From Chitinophagaceae bacterium (GTDB lineage: Bacteria; Bacteroidota; Bacteroidia; Chitinophagales; Chitinophagaceae): a stretch of 64,000 nt of DNA. A program made the translations under genes and the position numbers. Each line of letters starts with the position of its first letter. Within the stretch, counting starts at the first letter, position 1. The notes below the pieces were generated by a model. That model was given only the letters and a program-made list of their open reading frames with translations. It did no database searches and had not been told where the DNA came from. The stretch is taken from contig JADKKJ010000001.1 of NCBI GenBank assembly GCA_016720565.1, positions 1,192,849 through 1,256,848 of the forward strand, given 5' to 3'. Positions 1-7,772 of the stretch are shown here, piece after piece.

Positions 1-501
1 TTGTGATAACAGTATCTCATAGGTGGCAGTGGCATCCACTTCGGCGCCATGAGCGCCTTCCAGTTCCTTTCCACAGTAAAATTTAAAGGCTGCGCTGAGG
101 GTGCGGGGCTCCATTTTGTGAAATATGTTCTGAACATCCAGCAAACGGCGGTGCCTCATATCGAATTCAACCCCTGCGCGAAGAAACTCTTCCATTAAAA
201 GCGGAATATCAAACCTGTTTGAATTATATCCCGCAAAATCACATCCATCCAGTATCTGCTTCAGTTCCTGGGCTACCTGCTTAAAACTGGGGGCATCTTT
301 AACCATGTCGTTGGTAATACCGTGCACATCGCTGGAGGCTTTGGGAATGGGCATTTCGGGATTAAGCAGTTTTCTCTTGACAATTTTCGAACCGTCGGCA
401 AGGATCTTCACGATAGCGATCTCTACGATCCTGTCCGTACCAAGGTTGATACCTGTAGTTTCCAGGTCGATAAATGCGATCGGCTTATTAAGTTGCAGCA
501 T
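1..501 (-). CDS. 3'-5' exonuclease, DnaQ/Pol III epsilon-like (partial, C-terminus outside window)
   Basis: The reverse strand reads an open frame from an ATG at 501 to the window edge (167 codons, no stop). The N-terminus carries the DEDDh exonuclease motif ExoI, with D12 and E14 in FIDLETTG. ExoII follows as NRFDIPLL, and a HGAEVDATATY segment holds the His/Asp pair of ExoIII. These enzymes remove 3' nucleotides from DNA with two metal ions, either as the proofreading subunit or as stand-alone exonucleases. The frame is open upstream to a stop near 543, but MLQLNKPIAF is the natural beginning. I cannot say whether a GIY-YIG or other domain follows, since the gene runs off the window. Confidence 0.88.
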   Translation of the reverse strand, partial: MLQLNKPIAFIDLETTGINLGTDRIVEIAIVKILADGSKIVKRKLLNPEMPIPKASSDVHGITNDMVKDAPSFKQVAQELKQILDGCDFAGYNSNRFDIPLLMEEFLRAGVEFDMRHRRLLDVQNIFHKMEPRTLSAAFKFYCGKELEGAHGAEVDATATYEILLSQ

Positions 502-633
502 GGGTTTGTAATTTCTCGTCAACTGAATATCAGGCCGGTAAAGTTAAGAGTTTCAGACGCTTATCAAAATTCTATTTTTTTACCTGCCCCTAACTCCTAA
601 GTAGTTTTTCTATGTATTTCTGGTGTTACTACT

Positions 634-666
634 CTTGTTTCCAGCATTAACCTAAGCTTATCTTTG
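634..666 (+). promoter_or_regulatory. Bacteroidota-type promoter of the small lipoprotein
   Basis: A -7 element TATCTTTG (659-666) matches TAnnTTTG. A weaker CTTG lies 21 nt upstream (634-637). The start codon of the 40-residue lipoprotein follows after a 58 nt leader. Confidence 0.5.
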
Positions 667-724
667 TAGTAATATAAGAGCGAAGAAATCCCGTTCTACA
701 TTTTTAACCAACCAATATCCACTT

Positions 725-847
725 ATGAAAAGGAAACTAATCACCGCACTCTCTGTACTTGCAATTGTAGCGATGTTCAGTTCCTGCGCATCCCAGAAAT
801 ACGGATGTCCCAGTAACCCAATGTCAAGTTATAAGTTCCGAGGATGA
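725..847 (+). CDS. Small secreted lipoprotein, 40 residues
   Basis: The ORF begins at an ATG (725) and encodes 40 residues: a Lys/Arg start, a hydrophobic stretch (about residues 5-18) and a lipobox ending FSSC, with the lipidated Cys at 21. The mature part is only 20 residues and reads CASQKYGCP...YKFRG. It should be an inner- or outer-membrane lipoprotein after signal peptidase II cleavage. It has its own promoter (-7 at 659-666) and its own hairpin terminator at 872-901, so it is a monocistronic gene rather than chance. The function is unknown. My memory is that short lipoproteins ending in KFRG recur in Bacteroidota, but this was not searched. Confidence 0.75.
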   Translation: MKRKLITALSVLAIVAMFSSCASQKYGCPSNPMSSYKFRG

Positions 848-871
848 TCATATTAGCAGTTAACCTTATTG

Positions 872-901
872 AACGATGCCTTTCAGGTATCGTTTTTTTT
901 T
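872..901 (+). terminator. Rho-independent terminator of the small lipoprotein
   Basis: A 10 bp stem with one G-U pair (AACGATGCCT / AGGTATCGTT) is followed by a run of nine T. Confidence 0.8.
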
Positions 902-1003
902 GCGAAAAAGTCCCTTCCAGTGTACCGGATGATGGAATAACTGCCATTCAAAGTAATAATAGTCCTGCGGCAAATAGTCTGCCCCAAACTTAATGGAGTT
1001 GCC

Positions 1004-1051
1004 AAATAAAAAAGCCTTTTTATTGAAGGATATTCCATACAATAAAAAGGC
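1004..1051 (-). terminator. Terminator downstream of the sigma-54 activator gene
   Basis: A perfect 12 bp stem (1014-1025 with 1040-1051) is followed on the minus strand by a T-rich tail. It lies 25 bp past the stop of the NtrC-type gene. A-rich and T-rich flanks could make it bidirectional. Confidence 0.75.
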
Positions 1052-1075
1052 CCGGTATTTTTTTTCGCCGTTATG

Positions 1076-2497
1076 CTAACGCTGGTGAAGCGTTTGGAAA
1101 TTCTTTATTTTATTATATAAAGTCTTGCGATCGATATTCAACAGGGCGGCCGCTTTCTTCTTATTAAAATTCACCTGCTGCAATACTGCCATGATCGTTT
1201 CATACTCCGCTTTACTTGCTGCGCCTTTGAGCAGGTCACGGTCTTCCGATAACAGTTCCTCTTTCGGAATGGTCATCAAAGGCCTGCTGTCCGAAACAGG
1301 AGCCGCAGCATTAATTTGCTGTGAGATCTCATAAGGAAGTGAAGACACTTCAATGCTTTCGCCATTATCAGTGAGCAAAACAGCCCTTCTTACTACATTT
1401 CTCAGTTCACGTAAATTACCAGGCCAGTTATAGTAGAGTAATATTTGCTTTACCTCCGGATCAAACCCTTTGATATCCTTTTCGATCTCTTCTGCTGATT
1501 GCTTCAGGAAATAATGTGAAAGCGGTAAGATATCATCTTTCCTTTCGCGCAGTGGCGGAAGGTGAATGGAAAATTCATTGAAGCGGTGATAAAGATCTTC
1601 CCGGAATTTCCCCCTGCGGTAGGCCTCCTGCAGGTTCTCATTGGAAGCAACGACGATCCGAACATTGGTGGAGATCTCTTTGTTACCACCCACTCTTCTA
1701 AATTTCCTTTCCTGTATTACCCGTAGCAAAGTAGCCTGCACATCCATAGAGAGGTTTCCTACCTCATCCAGGAAAAGGGTACCTCCTTCGGCCATTTCAA
1801 AATGTCCTTCCTTGTCCTGTATGGCACCGGTGAAAGATCCTTTCACGTGACCAAATAATTCACTGCCGGCAAGTTCCCTTGATAAGGTTCCGCAGTCCAT
1901 GGCAACGAAAGGATGGTTATTCCTCGGACTAAGATCATGGATACGGCGGGCAATGACCTCCTTACCCGTTCCACTTTCTCCATATAGTATCACACTGTAA
2001 TGTGTACCTGCTACTATACTGGCCTGCTTGTGCAAAAAGATAGCTGCTGGAGACACTCCTTCATAAAAATCCTTCCCAATACCTGAGTTGGAAGCAGTTT
2101 TCTTTTCATTGGGTGTACCTGCATTACTCTGCTTACCCCCATTTGTCATCTTATTTAAGAGAGCCAGCACTTCATCAGGGATCAGCGGCTTGGTGATATA
2201 GTCATAGGCCCCGCGCTTGATCACTTCCACAGCGGTCTTAATATCAGAATAGCCGGTGATCACTACAATGGGAATATGTTGGTCGGCTTCTTTAAGTGTT
2301 GTGACCAGTTTGATACCATCCATATCACCCAGGCGGTAATCGCAGATCACCGCGTCAAATTCCTGCTTATTAAATGCCTTAATTCCCTTGTCACCGGAAT
2401 TCGCAGTTTCAGTTTCATATCCATTACGGGTAAGGAACCTGCTTAGCAACAGACACAGATCGATATCATCATCGATTATAAGTATTTTCTTGGACAT
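1076..2497 (-). CDS. Sigma-54-dependent response regulator, NtrC/AtoC family
   Basis: The protein has 473 residues and the classical three-part layout. The receiver (about 1-120) has the phospho-acceptor Asp in CDYRLGDMDG and a conserved KPL. The AAA+ sigma-54 interaction domain (about 145-375) has Walker A GESGTGKE, the sigma-54 contact loop written GSFTGA and Walker B GGTLFLDE. A Fis-type helix-turn-helix ends the protein (KKKAAALLNIDRKTLYNKI). It activates RpoN promoters by ATP-driven remodelling after phosphorylation. The divergent single-domain regulator at 2671 has a sigma-54-like promoter, and the histidine kinase at 3085 is close, so these three probably form one circuit. The ATG at 2497 is the natural start just before MSKKILIIDDD. 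Confidence 0.95.
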   Translation of the reverse strand: MSKKILIIDDDIDLCLLLSRFLTRNGYETETANSGDKGIKAFNKQEFDAVICDYRLGDMDGIKLVTTLKEADQHIPIVVITGYSDIKTAVEVIKRGAYDYITKPLIPDEVLALLNKMTNGGKQSNAGTPNEKKTASNSGIGKDFYEGVSPAAIFLHKQASIVAGTHYSVILYGESGTGKEVIARRIHDLSPRNNHPFVAMDCGTLSRELAGSELFGHVKGSFTGAIQDKEGHFEMAEGGTLFLDEVGNLSMDVQATLLRVIQERKFRRVGGNKEISTNVRIVVASNENLQEAYRRGKFREDLYHRFNEFSIHLPPLRERKDDILPLSHYFLKQSAEEIEKDIKGFDPEVKQILLYYNWPGNLRELRNVVRRAVLLTDNGESIEVSSLPYEISQQINAAAPVSDSRPLMTIPKEELLSEDRDLLKGAASKAEYETIMAVLQQVNFNKKKAAALLNIDRKTLYNKIKNFQTLHQR

Positions 2498-2605
2498 GCA
2501 GGAAGGGGTTAAAATTATACAGTTTGGGTTAGCTTATACCCTACTGCTCAAATCATGCCATACTGTTGCTGGTCAAACCCATTCAGCAATTTTAAAGTTA
2601 GCATT

Positions 2606-2621
2606 TGGCAAAGGAATTGTG
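2606..2621 (+). promoter_or_regulatory. Candidate sigma-54 (-24/-12) promoter
   Basis: TGGCAAAGGAATTGTG keeps the GG of the -24 box and the TTG of the -12 box at the exact consensus spacing (TGGCAC-N5-TTGCW). The last C is T, so it is imperfect. It lies 50 bp upstream of the response regulator start and beside a sigma-54 activator gene, which is the reason to take it seriously. Confidence 0.45.
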
Positions 2622-2670
2622 TTACTATTTGGAAAAAACATTTTGTTCAATACCTGTTATAACCGTATCT

Positions 2671-3060
2671 ATGTATTCAACTAACTTAACACGAAGAAAA
2701 AAAGCACTCATCATAGACGATGAAAGCGATATTTGTTACCTGCTCAGCAATATCCTCAAACAGAAGAATATCCAGGCCGTATTTGCCGGAAGTCTTGGAG
2801 AAACAGATCTGATCCTGCAATCAGCCGAAAATTTTGGTTATATATTCATTGACAATTATTTACCGGATGGTTTGGGCATTACCTATATTGAAAGGATACG
2901 TCATCGGTTCCCGGAAACTAAATTGATCATGATCACTGCGCACGATACAAGCGGTGAACGCCAGCAGGCTGAAAAAAATGGCGCAGATGATTTTATCAGT
3001 AAACCCTTTTCAAAAGAAATGATCCTGCAATCCCTGGAACGGGCAAGTTCCGGTACTTAA
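2671..3060 (+). CDS. Single-domain response regulator
   Basis: The frame is open from 2605, but the receiver fold begins only after the ATG at 2671 (MYSTNLTRRKKALIIDDE), giving 129 residues. The acidic pair is in IIDDESD, the phospho-acceptor Asp in YIFIDNYLPDG, the Thr switch in MITAHD and the Lys in ISKPFS. No output domain follows, so it acts as a phosphate relay or by protein contact. It is divergent from the NtrC-type activator and convergent with the histidine kinase at 3085. A sigma-54-like promoter precedes it. Confidence 0.9.
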   Translation: MYSTNLTRRKKALIIDDESDICYLLSNILKQKNIQAVFAGSLGETDLILQSAENFGYIFIDNYLPDGLGITYIERIRHRFPETKLIMITAHDTSGERQQAEKNGADDFISKPFSKEMILQSLERASSGT

Positions 3061-3084
3061 CGGGAAACCATTTCCCCATTTCTA

Positions 3085-4485
3085 TTATGATCCGGCCAGG
3101 TCCAGGTAAACAATAAAATCAGTCCCTTTCCCGGGTTCACTTTTAACGAAAATCCTCCCCTTGTGGTTCAGGATGATGTTCTGCGTATTGGTTAAACCCA
3201 TCCCATTTCCTTTTGGTTTTTTGGTAAAGAAGGGTTCAAAAAGACTTAGCAGGGTCTCTTCATCCATCCCCATACCATTATCGCTGATGGTCACCTGGCA
3301 TTTATCATCCTGTTTGCGGGTAGTAAGGGTTAATACCCCTTTTTTACCTTCCATGGCCTCAATAGCATTCAGTATGATATTCAGGAAAGCTACCTTCACT
3401 TTCTGGCTATCTGCCATCACGAAACAATCTTCAGGAGAATAATCCCTGACCAGTTTTACATCGCGAAGGCTTAATCGGTCATTGGCCATCGCCAAAGAAT
3501 CCTCCAGTATTTCCCGGATATCCACCCTGGACATATCAAGTTGTATGAACCGGGTGGCATTTAATAGATCAGAAACAAGCTGGTTGATACGTATCGTATT
3601 TCGGCTTATCATTTCGATCAGCAGATTGGATTCGGGATCATATATCTCGGTTTCTTTTAATTGCTCGTTTGCCAGGGAAATATTTGTAAGCGGGTTCCTA
3701 ACCTCATGGGCGATCGTACGCGCTACCCTTCCGGTAGCGGCAAATTTTTCATTGGCCCTCAGTTCTTTTAATTCTATATTGATATTCTCCAGCTTCTGGA
3801 TATTCCCTTCCAGTTCTTTTTCATATGCCCTGGCTCTTTCATCCGCCATGCTTCTTGCTTTATTCTCCCGCATATAATTGATACGTGAAAAAATGATGGC
3901 CAGTATGGCAATGACCAGTGAGGCCAGGGTGATATTCATGGCATATCGATAGGATTCGGAATATTGAAACGTCTTTTTATCCAGTTCAATATTCTCCTCT
4001 TTTATCATTTCATCGCTGATGTTCCTGATCTGCTGGTTCAGGCGGTATACCTCCGGCCTCATGGCGATCAATGCTGGTGTGAGTTTCATCCCGGCATCCC
4101 GATAGGCATGGATACTAAATTCCAATTGACCCATCCTTTGCGTGATGTAATAGCGAAGGCTGTCCAGTTCGATCCCTTTTAATTTATCTTCGGCCAGCAG
4201 GCTTCTTAATTCGCCAATGCTTCCTGGCAGCTGCTGCCGGCTAAGGTAAAACAGTTCTAATGTGGAATCTGTATTCATGATTATATAACCCCGAACAGAG
4301 GTTTCGGCTTCGGTAACTGATCGTACCAGCTCCTGGATCTTATTGATACGAAGCAGGGAATGGGATATCCCTCCTGATTGGCGATTCAATTGAACTCCAT
4401 TATAAAATATAAGGCCATAAGAAATTCCCAGCAATAGGATGGCGACCCCATAACCCAGTCGGATCTTCGCTTTTTGTGAGAGCAT
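3085..4485 (-). CDS. Membrane sensor histidine kinase with CHASE3-like sensor
   Basis: I place the start at the ATG at 4485 (MLSQKAKIRLGYG). The longer frame would start with GTG at 4584 and add 33 untypical residues. From 4485 the protein has 466 residues. A TM helix is followed by a periplasmic region with EAETSVRGYIIM, typical of CHASE3, then a second TM near 180 and a coiled coil. The HisKA box is IAHEVRNPLTN, and the HATPase domain has NAIEAM, DNGMGMD, FFTKKPKGNGMGL and a G2 box. It should autophosphorylate and feed the neighbouring regulators (2671 or the NtrC-type protein), but pairing is inferred from proximity only. Confidence 0.9.
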   Translation of the reverse strand: MLSQKAKIRLGYGVAILLLGISYGLIFYNGVQLNRQSGGISHSLLRINKIQELVRSVTEAETSVRGYIIMNTDSTLELFYLSRQQLPGSIGELRSLLAEDKLKGIELDSLRYYITQRMGQLEFSIHAYRDAGMKLTPALIAMRPEVYRLNQQIRNISDEMIKEENIELDKKTFQYSESYRYAMNITLASLVIAILAIIFSRINYMRENKARSMADERARAYEKELEGNIQKLENINIELKELRANEKFAATGRVARTIAHEVRNPLTNISLANEQLKETEIYDPESNLLIEMISRNTIRINQLVSDLLNATRFIQLDMSRVDIREILEDSLAMANDRLSLRDVKLVRDYSPEDCFVMADSQKVKVAFLNIILNAIEAMEGKKGVLTLTTRKQDDKCQVTISDNGMGMDEETLLSLFEPFFTKKPKGNGMGLTNTQNIILNHKGRIFVKSEPGKGTDFIVYLDLAGS

Positions 4486-4644
4486 CAGTTTAATTAACAG
4501 GTAAAAGGATGAAAAATAAATACAGATCTTCAGGATAACCAGGTAGGCGTTATTTATCCAGGTGGCCAAGACCAGACCCGTCACATAAAGATAAACCTTA
4601 TACCCTTTCTGAGTAAAACTGGCCGATAGTCAGGTGTATTAATC

Positions 4645-4676
4645 AAAAAACCCTTCCGGGCCTGGCCCGGAAGGGT
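4645..4676 (-). terminator. tmRNA terminator
   Basis: A perfect 10 bp GC-rich stem (4651-4660 with 4666-4675) is followed on the minus strand by six T, a few bases past the 3' end of tmRNA. Confidence 0.9.
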
Positions 4677-4681
4677 AAATG

Positions 4682-5049
4682 TGGAGGCGAGGAGAATCGA
4701 ACTCCTGTCCAAACATATTCGTCGAAAGCTTTCTACATGTTTATTCCATTTTGTATTGTCGGGAGAAGACTGGGAACGGACAACCGATCATCTCCTTAGC
4801 TGTATGGTCTTAAGCGAACGGCACAGCCTGGGTTCGCAGCAACCTGTTTTATTTTTAAGTCGGCGGCGGGGCATGGTAACAGATCAACCGGCCCGGCGGC
4901 CCTAATGACTACTTAATCACTGATTAGGCAGCCATGGCATACTGAGTATTGCCATTTGTGTTTTTCGTATTCAGATTAAACTGCTAATTACGCAACGCAG
5001 TACATGCTTACACTTTCAAAGAGCTATGCTGTCAAAACCGGGCGCCCCC
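4682..5049 (-). ncRNA. ssrA: Transfer-messenger RNA (tmRNA)
   Basis: On the minus strand the RNA opens with GGGGGCG and closes with CGCCTCC plus discriminator A, forming a 7 bp acceptor stem with one G-U pair. The T arm GGACAGGAGTTCGATTCTCC precedes it. The tag reading frame near 4925-4975 ends in ...NTQYAMAA followed by TAA, with the hydrophobic end that proteases recognise. CCA is not fully encoded. tmRNA with SmpB rescues ribosomes stalled on stopless mRNAs and tags the product for degradation. The exact resume codon cannot be fixed by eye. The length of about 368 nt is normal. Confidence 0.95.
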
Positions 5050-5073
5050 GTTAGAAAAGTCTTTAGTCATTAG

Positions 5074-5133
5074 TCGGGAGTTAGGAGTTTGGAGTTATTG
5101 AACCCGGAACCCGAAACCCGAAACCCGGAACTA
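5074..5133. repeat. Word array: GTTAGGA and CCCGGAAC/CCCGAAAC words abutting the rseP stop codon
   Basis: A run of GGAGTTAGGAGTTTGGAGTT is followed by four 8-nt CCCGGAAC/CCCGAAAC units. The array directly follows the TAG stop (5131-5133) of rseP on the minus strand. The same CCCGGAAC word recurs at 10365-10450 and 28459-28496. Confidence 0.8.
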
Positions 5134-6492
5134 TTTGAACATCCTGAAAATATCCAACCCCAGCGCATAGGCCATTAATCCCAATAATAATACCATACCT
5201 ACGATCTGGGCATATTCTAAAAATTTATCACTTGGTTTTTTTCCTGTGATCATTTCTGCAAGGGTGAAAAGCGCATGACCGCCATCCAATCCCGGAACAG
5301 GCAATACATTCATAAAAGCCAGCACGATGCTGAACACCGCGGTAAGGGTCCAGAATATCTGCCAATCCCATTTATCAGGATAGATACTTCCAATGCTGAT
5401 CACACTGCCCACCGATTCAGAGGCCTTAGCCTTGCCATTGAATAATTGCTTCAATCCCTGTACATATTTCCCCAGGGTATTCCAGCATTTACGGAAACCC
5501 GCGGGAATGGCCTCAAAGAACCCATATTTCTTTTTTTCAGAATGAAAACCAAGTTCATCAAATTCTACCACCGGCCAGGCGCCGACCTTCCCATTTTCAT
5601 CCAGGTTCACGGTATAGCTCAGGCTATCCTTACCTCTTAAAACTTTCAATGAAATGCTCTTCCTGCCTTTCTGCTGCTGCATATAATCCGTAAAATCATT
5701 GTAATAAAGCAGCGAAGCACTATCCACTCCAACTATACGGTCTCCTTTTTTAACGCCGGCTTTTTCTGCGCCGGATCCTGCAGAAAAACTCTTTACAACA
5801 AAAGGTACCCGAAGGCTTACAAATGAACCTGCATTCCTGGTATTCAGCTTCCGGATCAGGTCATTGGTATAAGGGAGGTTCAGGGTGTTGCCGTCACGTA
5901 TTACTGTTATCTCTGCAGGACCTTCATTATAAACGATCTGACCTCTCAGGTTAAGTATATCCTTTAGCGGCAGGCCACCCACATGTGTTATCATATCACC
6001 ATCCCTGAAGCCATTGGCTTTTGCCAGGCTATCGGCATGAATGCCATATTTGGCGCTGGAAGGTGGCATATATCTTTCACCCCATACCCAGAGTATCATT
6101 ATAAAGATCAGGATGGCAAGAATGATATTTACAATAATTCCTCCCAGCATGATGATCAGTCGCTGCCAGGCTGGCTTTGCCCTGAACTCATATGGCTGTG
6201 GCGGCAGTTTCATGGCTTCCTTATCCATGCTCTCATCTATCATACCGGAGATCTTTACATAACCTCCCAGCGGTATCCATCCCAGTCCATATTCTGTTTC
6301 CCCTTTTTTTGTTTTCCAGAGGGAGAACCAGGGGTTAAAGAACAGGTAGAATTTCTCTACTCTTGCCTTGAACCAGCGGGCCGTAATAAAATGGCCAAAC
6401 TCATGCAATAATATGAGTATGGAAAAAGAGAGGATAAACTGGGCCGCTTTGATGCCGATCGTTCCCCATTCGATTGCTAATAATTGAATCAT
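5131..6492 (-). CDS. rseP: Site-2 metalloprotease RseP
   Basis: The protein has 453 residues. The first TM helix carries the zinc motif HEFGH (LLHEFGHFITARWF). Two PDZ-like regions follow (about 160-215 and 230-300), and the last third carries the conserved NVLPVPGLDGGH segment whose Asp completes the zinc site. RseP cuts TM segments of anti-sigma factors or remnant signal peptides in the inner membrane. The length agrees with the family. It lies directly downstream of dxr, 36 nt apart on the same strand, an order common in bacteria where envelope and isoprenoid genes cluster. A word array starts at its stop codon. Confidence 0.96.
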   Translation of the reverse strand: MIQLLAIEWGTIGIKAAQFILSFSILILLHEFGHFITARWFKARVEKFYLFFNPWFSLWKTKKGETEYGLGWIPLGGYVKISGMIDESMDKEAMKLPPQPYEFRAKPAWQRLIIMLGGIIVNIILAILIFIMILWVWGERYMPPSSAKYGIHADSLAKANGFRDGDMITHVGGLPLKDILNLRGQIVYNEGPAEITVIRDGNTLNLPYTNDLIRKLNTRNAGSFVSLRVPFVVKSFSAGSGAEKAGVKKGDRIVGVDSASLLYYNDFTDYMQQQKGRKSISLKVLRGKDSLSYTVNLDENGKVGAWPVVEFDELGFHSEKKKYGFFEAIPAGFRKCWNTLGKYVQGLKQLFNGKAKASESVGSVISIGSIYPDKWDWQIFWTLTAVFSIVLAFMNVLPVPGLDGGHALFTLAEMITGKKPSDKFLEYAQIVGMVLLLGLMAYALGLDIFRMFK

Positions 6493-6528
6493 AGGTAAAA
6501 AAACTTCCCAACCACTGGTTGGGAATGA

Positions 6529-7698
6529 TTATAGTTTAATGATATCGGCTGCAAAGTTACGCGCCTCTCCGTCGCTTTCAAAATATTCCTCCAGCGTAGG
6601 ATGTTGTATAAAAGGTAATTTTTCCATGGTTTTCTCGATCACGGCGGTCATATCCAGGAAATTGATCCTGTTCTTCAGGAAAGCATATACCGCGATCTCA
6701 TTGGCGGCATTCAGGATACAGGGCAAATTGCCTCCCTTGTTCAGGGCTTCAATGGCCAGGGCCAGGTTTCGGAAGGTCTTTATATCCGGCTCCTCAAAAT
6801 TCAGGACCGGCAGTTTTCGGAAATCCAGCCGGGGGTAATCATTTTTAATACGGTGCGGGAATCCCATGGCATACTGAATAGGCAGTTTCATATCCGGCAA
6901 ACCCATTTGCGCTTTGATGCTGCCATCTTCAAACTGTACCATACTATGTATGATGCTTTGCGGATGTATCACTACCTGTACCTGCTCGGGACGAAGATTG
7001 AACAACCATTTTGCCTCGATCATCTCCAGTCCTTTATTCATCAATGTAGCGGAATCGATCGTGATCTTAGCGCCCATGCTCCAGTTGGGATGCTGCAACG
7101 CATGTTCTCTTTTAACATTTACCAGGTAATTCGGTTTCCTGCCTATAAAGGGTCCTCCGGAGGCAGTAAGGATCACTTTCTCGATACGGTTGCGGGTCTC
7201 TCCTACCAGGCATTGAAAAATTGCGGAATGCTCCGAGTCGACAGGGATCACCGGCACCCGGTTCTCCAATGCTTTTTGCATTACGATATCTCCGGCCACG
7301 ACCAGCGTTTCTTTATTGGCCAGGGCCAGGGCCTTGCCCGCATCAAGTGCTTTTAAAGTGGGTCTCAATCCCGCATAACCAACGATGGCCGCCAGCATCA
7401 TATCATAGATATCCATGGAAGCCACTTCCTCCAGGGCAGCAACGCCGGTAAATACTTTGATGCTGGTAGCCGCAAGCGCGTTCTTTACCTGCAGGTATTT
7501 TTTCTCATCGCCTATTACCACCACATGCGGATCAAAAGCCAGGGCCTGCTCAATAAGCAGTTCCGCATTATTCTGCGCGGTAAGCACCTCCGCTGAAAAT
7601 TTATCAGGGTTAGCAGCGATCACATCCAGGGTCTGCGTACCAATCGACCCCGTAGAACCGAAGATCGCTATGCGTTTTTTATTTTTTTCTTCCGACAT
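6529..7698 (-). CDS. dxr: 1-deoxy-D-xylulose 5-phosphate reductoisomerase
   Basis: The start is the ATG at 7698 (MSEEKNKKRIAIFG). The longer frame begins with TTG and adds 14 residues from the upstream repeat, so it was rejected. The protein has 389 residues. The NADPH-binding motif is IFGSTGSIGTQTLDVI. Substrate and metal residues are in VDSEHSAIFQCL, TASGGPF and ATLMNKGLEMIEA. The enzyme converts DXP to 2-C-methyl-D-erythritol 4-phosphate in the non-mevalonate isoprenoid pathway. It is followed by rseP and preceded by the GH3-type gene on the same strand, a probable operon. Confidence 0.97.
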   Translation of the reverse strand: MSEEKNKKRIAIFGSTGSIGTQTLDVIAANPDKFSAEVLTAQNNAELLIEQALAFDPHVVVIGDEKKYLQVKNALAATSIKVFTGVAALEEVASMDIYDMMLAAIVGYAGLRPTLKALDAGKALALANKETLVVAGDIVMQKALENRVPVIPVDSEHSAIFQCLVGETRNRIEKVILTASGGPFIGRKPNYLVNVKREHALQHPNWSMGAKITIDSATLMNKGLEMIEAKWLFNLRPEQVQVVIHPQSIIHSMVQFEDGSIKAQMGLPDMKLPIQYAMGFPHRIKNDYPRLDFRKLPVLNFEEPDIKTFRNLALAIEALNKGGNLPCILNAANEIAVYAFLKNRINFLDMTAVIEKTMEKLPFIQHPTLEEYFESDGEARNFAADIIKL

Positions 7699-7727
7699 AT
7701 TTATTATTAATGAACCATCTCTACTTT

Positions 7728-7772
7728 CCCAACTCCTCAACCTCTCAACTCCTCCACCCTGAACCTCTCCAG
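7728..7772. repeat. Word array GAGTTGAG/GAGGTTGAG overlapping the end of the GH3-type gene
   Basis: Tandem GAG(A/G)GTTGAG words on the minus strand encode the last residues (EELRG) and contain the TGA stop (7737-7739) of the GH3-type gene. The array then continues into the spacer before dxr. The same word returns at 33125-33243. Confidence 0.7.

Noticed and set aside
305..600. Two plus-strand ORFs at the left edge
   Set aside because: They are shadows of the exonuclease on the minus strand, which has the DEDDh motifs.
2546..2560. Second sigma-54-like site (minus) before the NtrC-type gene
   Set aside because: GG and GC are at the right distance, but the TTG of the -12 box is missing; too weak to list.
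4486..4584. N-terminal extension of the CHASE3 kinase from GTG 4584
   Set aside because: The 33 added residues put an extra hydrophobic stretch before a typical kinase start; the ATG at 4485 gives the usual layout.
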